Shown piece by piece: positions 1 to 5,665 of a stretch of DNA of 5,665 nucleotides. The notes beneath the pieces were generated by a model. It was given only the letters and a program-made list of their open reading frames with translations, did no database searches and had not been told where the DNA came from. Each line of letters starts with the position of its first letter. Positions within the stretch are counted from its first letter, which is position 1. The stretch spans positions 1 to 5,665 of the forward strand of contig JAUHXB010000093.1 in the NCBI GenBank assembly GCA_030427215.1, read 5' to 3'. The translations under genes and the position numbers were made by a program. Source of the stretch: Alphaproteobacteria bacterium (GTDB lineage Bacteria > Pseudomonadota > Alphaproteobacteria > Micavibrionales > UBA1664).

Positions 1-345
1 GCTTGTGCCTCCACCCGCCATACGGTCATTTACGCCTCCCCCCTGATATTGAATAATGACATTATCATCTTGTGATTGAGGGCGCATAACCTGCGGTTCA
101 GGGGCAATGGCGATCACGAATGGTTTCTTTACGGGGTAGGGCAGTCCGTTTGCAATTAAAATTGACTTGCTTTCAATCGCTTTTTTTATGTTTGGAAGTG
201 GTGGCGGTAGAATAATTGCATTTTCAGTTTTGGAAACATTATCGATTAATTTTTCGAAGGCGAATGGCTTTTTTTGTGGAATAATATCTTGCGATTGAAC
301 AGGTGATCCGAACAGTAAAGCAACAAAAAACAGAAAATAAATCAT
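1..345 (-). CDS. Hypothetical exported protein, N-terminal part, running off the left edge
   Basis: An uninterrupted - strand frame of 115 codons starts with ATG at 345-343 and is still open at base 1, so only the N-terminus is visible. Residues 1-18 form a typical Sec signal peptide: a very hydrophobic core (MIYFLFFVALLFG) and a plausible signal peptidase I site after V-Q-S, before Gln19. The mature part is rich in Pro, Lys and Ile, with a PPPLP stretch near residues 47-51, and ends in a Gly-rich patch (QGGGVNDRMAGGG) near 101-113. No family was recognised. No in-frame ATG lies between this start and the stop further upstream (TGA near 415), which supports the start. There is no clear Shine-Dalgarno sequence before it, so initiation may be weak or leaderless. 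It is divergent from frr, in the place where pyrH often sits in related genomes. The signal peptide and open frame make a real gene likely, but function is unknown. Confidence 0.65.
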   Translation of the reverse strand, partial: MIYFLFFVALLFGSPVQSQDIIPQKKPFAFEKLIDNVSKTENAIILPPPLPNIKKAIESKSILIANGLPYPVKKPFVIAIAPEPQVMRPQSQDDNVIIQYQGGGVNDRMAGGGTS

Positions 346-404
346 GAATATATTACAACAGCATTGAACAGATTGAGCAAGATAGTGATCAGCATATTGA
401 ATCT

Positions 405-434
405 TTGATAGATGTCATGTATTCAATGAATATT
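405..434 (+). promoter_or_regulatory. Candidate promoter for frr
   Basis: TTGATA at 405-410 and AATATT at 429-434 are separated by 18 bases. The -35 is good and the -10 is poor (four of six). A start of transcription near 441 would give a short leader containing the frr ribosome binding site. It is the best pair I see on this strand, but in AT-rich DNA such pairs arise by chance. The palindrome at 420-432 overlaps the -10 and could be an operator. Confidence 0.3.
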
Positions 435-446
435 GTTTTTTACAAA

Positions 447-451
447 AGAGG
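447..451 (+). promoter_or_regulatory. Ribosome binding site of frr
   Basis: AGAGG ends 11 bases before the ATG at 463. It decides the start in favour of 463 over a TTG at 433, which lies upstream of this site and would add ten residues with no family counterpart. Confidence 0.65.
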
Positions 452-462
452 ATAAAATAAAC

Positions 463-1008
463 ATGTCATTAGATAAATCAGATATAGAAAAAAGAATGAA
501 GGGCGCCGTTGATGCGCTGAAATCAGAGTTTGGTGGATTGCGTGCAGGGCGTGCCTCCACATCATTACTTGATACAGTTGTTGTTGATGTTTACGGTTCA
601 AAAATGCCGCTTAATCAGGTTGGATCAGTATCTGTGCCTGAACCACGTTTATTAACCGTAACCGTATGGGATGCAGGCAATGCACCAGCCGTTGAAAAGG
701 CCATTCGTAACGCTGGATTAGGACTAAATCCTATGGCAGAAGGGGCACTCATCCGTATTCCTATGCCAGAATTGAACGAAGAACGCCGTAAGGAATTGGT
801 AAAAATTGCTGGGAAATATTCTGAAACGGCACGCATTGCCATTCGTAATGTGCGCAAGGATGGGATGGACACGATTAAGGCGGATAAAGATTTACCTGAA
901 GATGATCAAAAACGCCAATCTGATGAGGTTCAAAAGTTAACGGATGATCACATCAAACAGGTTGATACGCTATTGTCAGATAAAGAATCTGACATTATGG
1001 CGGTTTAA
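463..1008 (+). CDS. frr: Ribosome recycling factor
   Basis: The 181-residue product is a ribosome recycling factor, which with EF-G splits the post-termination ribosome so that its subunits can be reused in the cytosol. The family signature is clear. The N-terminal helix leads into LRAGRAS (26-32), and the beta domain carries [19 protein letters not shown] (44-62), then [19 protein letters not shown] (86-104). EERRKELVK (106-114) follows, and the C-terminal helix contains [11 protein letters not shown] (123-133), where Arg128 and Arg131 match the conserved arginines of E. coli Arg129 and Arg132. The tail [14 protein letters not shown] is also typical. Length is close to the usual 185. The start at 463 is supported by an upstream AGAGG and by the normal [12 protein letters not shown] beginning. 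It heads a + strand cluster, with 19 bases before uppS. pyrH, commonly its upstream neighbour, is not present here. Nothing in the protein looks damaged. Confidence 0.97.
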   Translation: MSLDKSDIEKRMKGAVDALKSEFGGLRAGRASTSLLDTVVVDVYGSKMPLNQVGSVSVPEPRLLTVTVWDAGNAPAVEKAIRNAGLGLNPMAEGALIRIPMPELNEERRKELVKIAGKYSETARIAIRNVRKDGMDTIKADKDLPEDDQKRQSDEVQKLTDDHIKQVDTLLSDKESDIMAV

Positions 1009-1027
1009 TCTACAGTACTTTAACGTC

Positions 1028-1774
1028 ATGTCTGTACTTCCTCAACACATTGCAATCATCATGGACGGAAATGGCCGATGGGCCAAGGCTCGTCGATTAC
1101 CTCGCACTGCGGGTCATAAAAAGGGCGTGGATGCGACAAAGGCAATTGTCAAACATGCGGGAGAAATTGGACTTCAATACTTGACACTTTATGCATTCTC
1201 AACTGAAAACTGGCAACGACCTGCGGACGAAGTGAATGACCTTATGGGCTTACTTCGTTTTTATTTAAAATCAGAGGCAGCGGAACTTCATAAAAACAAT
1301 GTTCGCCTTCGTGTGATTGGGACAAGAGATAATTTATCAAAAGATATTATTGATATGATTGACCATTTGGAAGGCCTATCAAAGAATAATACGGGATTGA
1401 ATTTAACACTGGCGTTAGATTACGGCGGGCGGCAAGAGATTATGAATGCTGTTCAATCCTTCATTGCGGCGAAGGCCGCAACCCATGGCGATATAGATTC
1501 TAGCCTTCGCCGAGATGACAAGTCGGACATTGATGAAAAAGAATTTGGAAAACATCTCTACACACATGACTTACCTGATCCTGACTTATTGATCAGAACA
1601 AGTGGCGAAATGCGGATTAGTAATTTTTTACTGTGGCAATGTGCTTACAGTGAATTTATCTTTCATGATAAATATTGGCCTGATTTTACCGTTGATGATT
1701 TTGACAATTGTATTACCGATTACCAAAATCGGGACCGCCGATATGGTACGGTGGAAAGTGTAAAGGTCACATGA
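1028..1774 (+). CDS. uppS: Isoprenyl transferase (undecaprenyl diphosphate synthase)
   Basis: This cis-prenyltransferase condenses eight isopentenyl diphosphates onto farnesyl diphosphate to make undecaprenyl diphosphate, the lipid carrier for peptidoglycan and surface polysaccharides. It acts as a soluble or membrane-associated dimer. The 248 residues show all family blocks: HIAIIMDGNGRWAK (7-20) with catalytic Asp13 and phosphate-binding residues through Arg17; Arg26 and His30; YAFSTENWQRP (55-65); DYGGR (131-135); and DPDLLIRTSGEMRISNFLLWQ (184-204), with Arg190, Arg196, Ser198 and Glu209 matching substrate and magnesium ligands. The start at 1028 gives the standard short N-terminus, although no clear Shine-Dalgarno site precedes it; translation may depend on frr, 19 bases upstream. 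The stop overlaps the cdsA start. Residues about 145-165 differ from relatives: the segment between DYGGR and RTSGE is about nine residues longer than in E. coli and looks like a translated palindromic repeat. Confidence 0.97.
   Translation: MSVLPQHIAIIMDGNGRWAKARRLPRTAGHKKGVDATKAIVKHAGEIGLQYLTLYAFSTENWQRPADEVNDLMGLLRFYLKSEAAELHKNNVRLRVIGTRDNLSKDIIDMIDHLEGLSKNNTGLNLTLALDYGGRQEIMNAVQSFIAAKAATHGDIDSSLRRDDKSDIDEKEFGKHLYTHDLPDPDLLIRTSGEMRISNFLLWQCAYSEFIFHDKYWPDFTVDDFDNCITDYQNRDRRYGTVESVKVT
1461..1522 (+). repeat. Palindromic repeat element inside uppS
   Basis: Two half-elements face each other. The left half has a perfect 7-base stem with a GAAG loop (1464-1470 and 1475-1481). The right half has a weaker hairpin around GCCTTCGCC. 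The two halves also pair with each other: CGGCGAAGGC at 1467-1476 is the exact reverse complement of GCCTTCGCCG at 1503-1512. The outer ends, TCATT...GAAGGC and GCCTTCGC...GATGACA, resemble the widespread intergenic repeat whose core reads TTCCCGCGAAGGCGGGAA. Translated in the uppS frame it gives FIAAKAATHGDIDSS then LRRDDK, close to the phrases IPAKAGIH and DSRLRGNDK that such repeats produce in many genomes. The segment is richer in G and C than its surroundings. The left half could partly be ancestral uppS sequence; the extra length is best accounted for by the right half. Confidence 0.6.
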
Positions 1775-2457
1775 GTTTTTTAAAACGTCTTTTGTCTGCA
1801 TTAATTATGGGGCCCATTGTTATAATGGCGCTTTATCAAGGCGGTATCGTTTTTCAGTCCTTAGTTGGATTGTTGATTGTGATCGCCATCTATGAGTTTT
1901 GGAGTTTGTCCAAAAACGAAGTGAAACGCCGTTGGAAATTAAGTGTTTTGGTCTTTGGAATTTTATATTCCATTGCGGCTTACTTTGCCCTGACGGATCT
2001 GCGTGATGTATACGGATTTGTTTTTACTGGTCTGATCATTATCGGGGTATGGGCATCGGATATCGGGGCCTATATCTTTGGAAAATTAATCGGTGGGCGT
2101 AAATTATGCCCATCCATATCACCCAATAAAACATGGGCTGGATTAATTGGGGCGTGTTTATTTCCATCATTTATTTTAGATGGATATCTGGCCTTTTTCG
2201 CTAACAATTTGACTGCGCGCGAAACTGTATTGTGGTCATTAGGCGCGTCGTTGGTCATTGGGTTATTGGGGCAGGCGGGTGATTTGTTTATTTCACTGTT
2301 AAAACGTCGTGTTGGATTAAAAGATACAGGCAAACTTATCCCCGGTCATGGAGGAATATTGGACCGTATTGACGCCCTGATGTTGGTTGTTATTGTGGTT
2401 TGGATACTGCTCACATTAAAAGTTGTGATATGGGATATGAACTTGTTAGTGTTTTAA
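1771..2457 (+). CDS. cdsA: Phosphatidate cytidylyltransferase (CDP-diacylglycerol synthase)
   Basis: CdsA is an inner-membrane enzyme that joins CTP and phosphatidic acid to give CDP-diacylglycerol, the precursor of phosphatidylglycerol, cardiolipin and phosphatidylethanolamine. The 228-residue protein is strongly hydrophobic, with membrane segments near 8-24, 28-44, 56-74, 82-100, 124-145, 152-170 and 202-220. The family signature is complete at 175-201: Ser175, Lys178-Arg179, Lys184-Asp185, Pro191, His193-Gly194-Gly195, Asp198-Arg199 and Asp201. Upstream blocks WASDIGAY (94-101) and SPNKTWAG (117-124) are also typical, as is GQAGD (167-171). It is clearly shorter than the 285 residues of E. 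coli CdsA, and the missing length lies in the N-terminal membrane region, before WASDIGAY; the catalytic part is intact. The start at 1771 forms an ATGA overlap with the uppS stop and has AAAGG (1762-1766) just upstream, which implies translational coupling. Confidence 0.96.
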   Translation: MSFLKRLLSALIMGPIVIMALYQGGIVFQSLVGLLIVIAIYEFWSLSKNEVKRRWKLSVLVFGILYSIAAYFALTDLRDVYGFVFTGLIIIGVWASDIGAYIFGKLIGGRKLCPSISPNKTWAGLIGACLFPSFILDGYLAFFANNLTARETVLWSLGASLVIGLLGQAGDLFISLLKRRVGLKDTGKLIPGHGGILDRIDALMLVVIVVWILLTLKVVIWDMNLLVF

Positions 2458-2530
2458 GGCTTGTGATTGGTTTTTTATTTTAAATCAATTATAATCACGA
2501 ATAATTATCACATAGAAAGATAAAAAATAG
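2458..2530. other. AT-rich gap between cdsA and rseP
   Basis: This 73-base gap is the largest within the + strand cluster. It holds a promoter-like pair (2467-2495), an AT-rich inverted repeat, ATTGGTTT at 2466-2473 against AAATCAAT at 2482-2489 (one G-T pair), and GTGATT/AATCAC at 2463-2468 and 2493-2498. No terminator with a GC stem and T tract is visible. In many alphaproteobacteria dxr lies at this place. No trace of its coding sequence can be read here. Confidence 0.6.
2467..2495 (+). promoter_or_regulatory. Candidate sigma70-type promoter for rseP-bamA
   Basis: TTGGTT at 2467-2472 and a perfect TATAAT at 2490-2495 are separated by exactly 17 bases. Transcription would start near 2502, giving a leader of about 29 bases before the rseP ATG. 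The -35 matches only at TTG. The position in the only sizeable gap of the cluster favours a true internal promoter, which would let rseP and bamA be expressed apart from frr-uppS-cdsA. The inverted repeats overlapping it could affect activity. Confidence 0.5.
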
Positions 2531-3901
2531 ATGATTGATTATATACAAGATTACGCAAATTTTGGATGGAATGGCTTGACTGACTTCATCCTACCGTTTT
2601 TGGTCATCTTATCTATTTTGGTATTTGTGCATGAATGGGGGCATTATATTGTTGCCCGTCTATGTGGTGTGAAGGTTGAAACATTCTCTATCGGTTTTGG
2701 AAAAGAGCTGTTCGGTTATACGGATAAAAGTGACACACGCTGGAAATTCTCACTTATACCCCTTGGTGGATATGTTCAAATGTTTGGTGATACTGACCCA
2801 TCAAGTGCCAACAGCAAGGCCGAATTAACTGATGGCGATAAAAAACGCCCAATGACGGATACTGAAAAAGACGTTGCGTTTTTTACACAGCCTGTTTGGC
2901 AGCGGGCTTTGATTGTCTTTGCTGGCCCTGCAATTAATTTTTTATTCGCGATCATTCTTCTTGTTGGTCTTTACAGCTATGTTGGGAAGCCGGTTACCCC
3001 TCCTGTTGCTGCAGCGGTTATCATTGACGGGGCAGGGGACGCCGCAGGAATTGAACCTCATGACCGTATTCTTGCCATTGACGGCAAATCTATTGAAAGT
3101 TTTTCTGATATTCAACGTCAGGTCGCAATTTCATTGGATCGTCCTCTCGATTTAACAATTCTGCGTGATGGTTCGGAAATAAACTTGACGGTGACACCGG
3201 AACGTCAAACGATGGAAGATCGCTTTGGTTTTAGCAGTTCTCGGGGCATGATTGGGATTATGGGATCGGAAAAAGCAGTTGATCCATCAAGCATCGTTGC
3301 AATTAATGGGCGTAATATTGAAAATTTAAGCGACACCCAACGACAAAATCAAATTAATCGTATTTTGGATAAAGACGCCATTATAACACTGCCCGGTGGA
3401 GAAGATGGTGCAGGACAAGATGTTCGTGTTCACGTCACGCGCGGTGGTGAAAATAATGAACAGTTATTTTTGTCGCAATCAACCACAAAAGAAATTGTAT
3501 CTCATGGCCCTGTTACGGCGGTTGGTGCCGCATTCAAGGAAACATGGTTTATTATAACCGGAACATTGGAAGCGATCGGTCAAATATTTACGGGAACGCG
3601 AAGCGCGACTGAGCTGGGTGGAATCGTTCGTATTGGCGCGATTGCAGGTGATGCGGCGCAGACAGGATTAATTGCCCTCATCACCTTTACGGCTTTGCTG
3701 TCAATAAATTTGGGATTGATCAATTTATTTCCTATACCGTTACTGGATGGTGGGCATTTGGTATTTTATGCTTATGAGGCTTTATTAGGAAAACCAATGT
3801 CAGAAAAAGTCATGGACTATGCTCTGCGTTTTGGTATGGTCTTTTTGATTGGATTAATGGCCTTTGCCAATTTAAATGATATTGTTCAGATCGTGTTATG
3901 A
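2531..3901 (+). CDS. rseP: RseP/MmpA-type site-2 intramembrane zinc metalloprotease
   Basis: This inner-membrane zinc protease cuts transmembrane substrates: RseA in the E. coli sigmaE response, PodJ in Caulobacter (MmpA). The 456-residue protein has the full family layout. The first membrane helix (about 18-40) carries the zinc motif HEWGH (34-38), with His34, His38 and catalytic Glu35. The membrane-associated loop GGYVQMFGD follows at 79-87, a second helix at about 125-148, a periplasmic PDZ domain at about 150-225, and a second, degenerate PDZ-like segment at about 240-305. A third helix (about 383-400) leads to NLFPIPLLDGGHL (398-410) with zinc ligand Asp406, and a last helix lies at about 432-447. 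Many alphaproteobacterial homologues have one PDZ and fewer residues; the length here is nearer E. coli RseP (450). The upstream ribosome binding site is poor. The stop overlaps the bamA start, so the two are probably coupled. The substrate cannot be told from this window. Confidence 0.96.
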   Translation: MIDYIQDYANFGWNGLTDFILPFLVILSILVFVHEWGHYIVARLCGVKVETFSIGFGKELFGYTDKSDTRWKFSLIPLGGYVQMFGDTDPSSANSKAELTDGDKKRPMTDTEKDVAFFTQPVWQRALIVFAGPAINFLFAIILLVGLYSYVGKPVTPPVAAAVIIDGAGDAAGIEPHDRILAIDGKSIESFSDIQRQVAISLDRPLDLTILRDGSEINLTVTPERQTMEDRFGFSSSRGMIGIMGSEKAVDPSSIVAINGRNIENLSDTQRQNQINRILDKDAIITLPGGEDGAGQDVRVHVTRGGENNEQLFLSQSTTKEIVSHGPVTAVGAAFKETWFIITGTLEAIGQIFTGTRSATELGGIVRIGAIAGDAAQTGLIALITFTALLSINLGLINLFPIPLLDGGHLVFYAYEALLGKPMSEKVMDYALRFGMVFLIGLMAFANLNDIVQIVL

Positions 3902-5665
3902 TGATGAAATTTTTTGTATTTATATTCTGTTTTACATTTGGTTTATATACGCCGTCCTTTGCCCAAGATCGTGGTGGTGATTTTTTTGATTTTAAACCGC
4001 AATCGGCAAAACAAACCCGCGTGAATAATATTTCTGTTGAGGGGACAAACCGTGTTGCGCCATCAACTGTTATTTCCTATATGGATATCAAGCCAGGCGA
4101 GTCATACTCTCAAGACGACTTAAGTGAATCACTCAAAAATCTATATGCAACGGGGCTATTCGCCGACGTGAATATCCGCCAAGATAAAAACGATCTTGTG
4201 GTTGTGGTGGTTGAAAACCCCATCATCAACCGTGTTGTATTTGAAGGCAATGACGAGATTGAGGATTCGGATTTAGCTGGCGAAATATCATCTCGGCCTC
4301 GTGCGGTTTACGTTCGCAATGATGTTCGTAATGATGTTTCAAGAGTACAAGAACTTTATCGTCGTTCAGGCAAATATTCTGCGGAAGTGACGCCTGAAAT
4401 TATTAAATTGGATCAAAACCGTATTGATCTGATTTTTAATATTACCGAAGGTTCAGATAGCCGAATTATGGGCGTTCAATTTATTGGCAATGAGGCATTT
4501 AGCGATAATGACCTTCGTAGTGCCATAGCGACAAAAGAAAATCGATGGTACAGATTTTTGTCAGGTAATGACAAATATGATCCCGATCGTTTAGCCTTTG
4601 ACGAAGAATTACTTCGTCGTTTTTATATGAAAAACGGATATGTTGATTATAACCTTGTATCGACAAATTCGGAACTTGCGCCCAACAAAGACGCATTCTT
4701 TATTACATTTACTGTTGATGAGGGAGAGCGTTATAAAATTAATTCCATCACTGCGGATACATCTGCATTAAGAAATGTTAACCAATCAGATGTAGAGGCT
4801 GTCATCACCATGGAAGAGGGCAACTGGTACTCATCCGATGATTTGGAAAATAGCGTTGATGCCGTGACGAATAAATTGGGCGATTTACAATATGCATTCG
4901 CCCGTATTCGTCCCGATGTTCGTCGTAACCCTGATAAAACGGTTGATGTTGTTTTTCGTGCCGAAGAAACACAACGCGTATTTGTGGAAGAGATTAATAT
5001 CAAAGGCAATGTCAGAACATTGGATAAAGTTATCCGCCGTGAATTTGATGTGGTTGAGGGTGATCCTTTTTCATCATCAAAAATTGCCAAGGCAGAACGC
5101 GATATTCAAAGCCTAGATTTCTTTAATAATGTCGTTGTTCGTCCCAAACCGGGGTCTTCCCCTGACCAAACCGTCATTGATGTAGAGGTTGAGGAAAAAT
5201 CAACCGGTGAAGTGTCCATTGGTGCAGGATTTTCATCCTCTGATGGTGCGCTAGCTGACCTGCGTATTCGGGAGAGAAATTTCCTTGGAAAGGGTCAGGA
5301 TGTTTTATTCTCAACAACAATTGCAGGGGAAAGAACAGAATTTGATTTGTCTTTCACTGAACCTTATTTCTTTAACCGTGATTTGGCCGCAGGGGTTGAT
5401 TTGTTCCATATTACGAGAGACCTTCAGGATGAAAGTTCGTATGATCAACGCACAACGGGGGGGGCATTGCGCTTATCCTATCCTTTAACAAATAAATTGC
5501 GTCAGACATTAAAATATCGCTATCAGAATAATGAAATTGATGAAATTGACGCATCAGCATCGCGCTTTATCCGTGATCAGGAAGGGAAGCGATCAACATC
5601 TGCAATTTCACAGAACTTATCCTATATCGATTTGAACAACACGATCGCACCAACGGATGGTGTTC
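3898..5665 (+). CDS. bamA: Outer membrane assembly factor BamA, N-terminal part, running off the right edge
   Basis: BamA is the core of the BAM complex, which folds and inserts beta-barrel proteins into the outer membrane. The frame is open for 589 codons to the window end; a full protein is usually near 750-800 residues. Residues 1-22 are a signal peptide (MMMK, a Phe-rich core, S-F-A before Gln23). Five POTRA domains follow at about 41-107, 108-185, 190-275, 277-356 and 360-433. Visible POTRA hallmarks include ISVEGTNRV, LYATGLFADV (82-91), FEGNDEI, FIGNEAFSD and INIKGNVRT (366-374). The barrel begins near 438 with SIGAGFSSSDG and continues through RERNFLGKGQ (458-467) and FTEPYFFNRD (486-495). 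Three ATG codons in a row (3898, 3901, 3904) precede AAA. The first overlaps the rseP stop as ATGA, and no Shine-Dalgarno sequence is seen, so coupling to rseP is likely; the exact start is uncertain by two residues. A run of eight G lies at 5457-5464. The frame stays intact across it. Confidence 0.96.
   Translation, partial: MMMKFFVFIFCFTFGLYTPSFAQDRGGDFFDFKPQSAKQTRVNNISVEGTNRVAPSTVISYMDIKPGESYSQDDLSESLKNLYATGLFADVNIRQDKNDLVVVVVENPIINRVVFEGNDEIEDSDLAGEISSRPRAVYVRNDVRNDVSRVQELYRRSGKYSAEVTPEIIKLDQNRIDLIFNITEGSDSRIMGVQFIGNEAFSDNDLRSAIATKENRWYRFLSGNDKYDPDRLAFDEELLRRFYMKNGYVDYNLVSTNSELAPNKDAFFITFTVDEGERYKINSITADTSALRNVNQSDVEAVITMEEGNWYSSDDLENSVDAVTNKLGDLQYAFARIRPDVRRNPDKTVDVVFRAEETQRVFVEEINIKGNVRTLDKVIRREFDVVEGDPFSSSKIAKAERDIQSLDFFNNVVVRPKPGSSPDQTVIDVEVEEKSTGEVSIGAGFSSSDGALADLRIRERNFLGKGQDVLFSTTIAGERTEFDLSFTEPYFFNRDLAAGVDLFHITRDLQDESSYDQRTTGGALRLSYPLTNKLRQTLKYRYQNNEIDEIDASASRFIRDQEGKRSTSAISQNLSYIDLNNTIAPTDGV

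Larger units (their letters stand above)
346..462. other. Divergent intergenic region between the exported-protein gene and frr
   Basis: These 117 bases separate two divergent starts and should hold both promoters. On the + strand, TTGATA (405-410, five of six matches to TTGACA) lies 18 bases before AATATT (429-434), and TTGAAT (397-402) lies 17 bases before TATTCA (420-425). Neither pair has a good -10. On the - strand, a TAATAT hexamer sits only a few bases before the ATG, which would suit a leaderless message, but its partner is weak. A perfect palindrome with 6-base arms, TATTCA-A-TGAATA, is at 420-432. A short frame without a normal start (348-455) also crosses the region. No terminator or RNA gene was seen. 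Confidence 0.5.

Noticed and set aside
241..262. Second copy of the uppS-type repeat (CGAAGGCGAATGG)
   Set aside because: Only a short core matches, with no hairpin partner, and it lies in the coding frame of the left gene; chance is the simpler reading.
615..872. 85-codon open frame on the - strand inside frr
   Set aside because: It lies wholly antisense to the well-conserved frr, and its product matches no family I know.
944..1027. Longer N-terminus for UppS starting inside frr
   Set aside because: It would add 28 residues with no family counterpart; the ATG at 1028 gives the normal start.
1708..1770. Longer N-terminus for CdsA starting inside uppS
   Set aside because: The added residues only mirror uppS in another frame; ATG 1771 forms a standard ATGA overlap with AAAGG before it.
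2070..2333. 87-codon open frame on the - strand inside cdsA
   Set aside because: It is antisense to the conserved catalytic part of cdsA and has no ribosome site or recognisable product.
2463..2498. Possible terminator after cdsA
   Set aside because: The inverted repeats are AT-rich, lack a GC stem followed by a T tract, and overlap a likely promoter.
4731..5090. 119-codon open frame on the - strand inside bamA
   Set aside because: It is antisense to POTRA-coding sequence; its Ser/Thr-rich product looks like a shadow of the real frame.

Overview
The window carries the cell-envelope gene cluster frr-uppS-cdsA-rseP-bamA, all on the + strand, preceded by the 5' part of an unrecognised exported-protein gene pointing the other way. 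Gene order, the protein motifs (for example the UppS SGEMRISNFLLWQ block and the BamA POTRA arrangement) and close packing point to an alphaproteobacterium with a fairly AT-rich genome. I cannot name a genus from this sequence alone.

Layout. Bases 1-345 (- strand): start of a secreted, proline-rich hypothetical protein that runs off the left edge. 346-462: divergent intergenic region with weak promoter-like hexamers, a short perfect palindrome and a small unexplained open frame. 463-1008: frr, ribosome recycling factor. 1028-1774: uppS, undecaprenyl diphosphate synthase, with an apparent in-frame palindromic repeat insertion in a variable loop. 1771-2457: cdsA, CDP-diacylglycerol synthase, overlapping uppS by ATGA. 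2458-2530: AT-rich gap with a good sigma70-type promoter (perfect TATAAT). 2531-3901: rseP, the membrane site-2 protease, with a degenerate second PDZ copy. 3898-5665: bamA, overlapping rseP by ATGA; signal peptide, five POTRA domains and the start of the barrel are present, and the rest lies beyond the right edge.

How the genes fit together. UppS makes the C55 lipid carrier for peptidoglycan and O-antigen. CdsA makes the phospholipid precursor CDP-diacylglycerol. BamA inserts outer-membrane barrel proteins, and RseP is the intramembrane protease tied to envelope stress and development. Frr recycles ribosomes and is the usual head of this cluster.

The main departures from the usual alphaproteobacterial order are the absence of dxr between cdsA and rseP, where a 73-base gap with a promoter is found instead, and the absence of pyrH directly upstream of frr. 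The most unusual local structure is the palindromic element inside uppS. I found no CRISPR array, RNA gene, insertion sequence or unknown defence-type system; most of the window is conserved housekeeping sequence.
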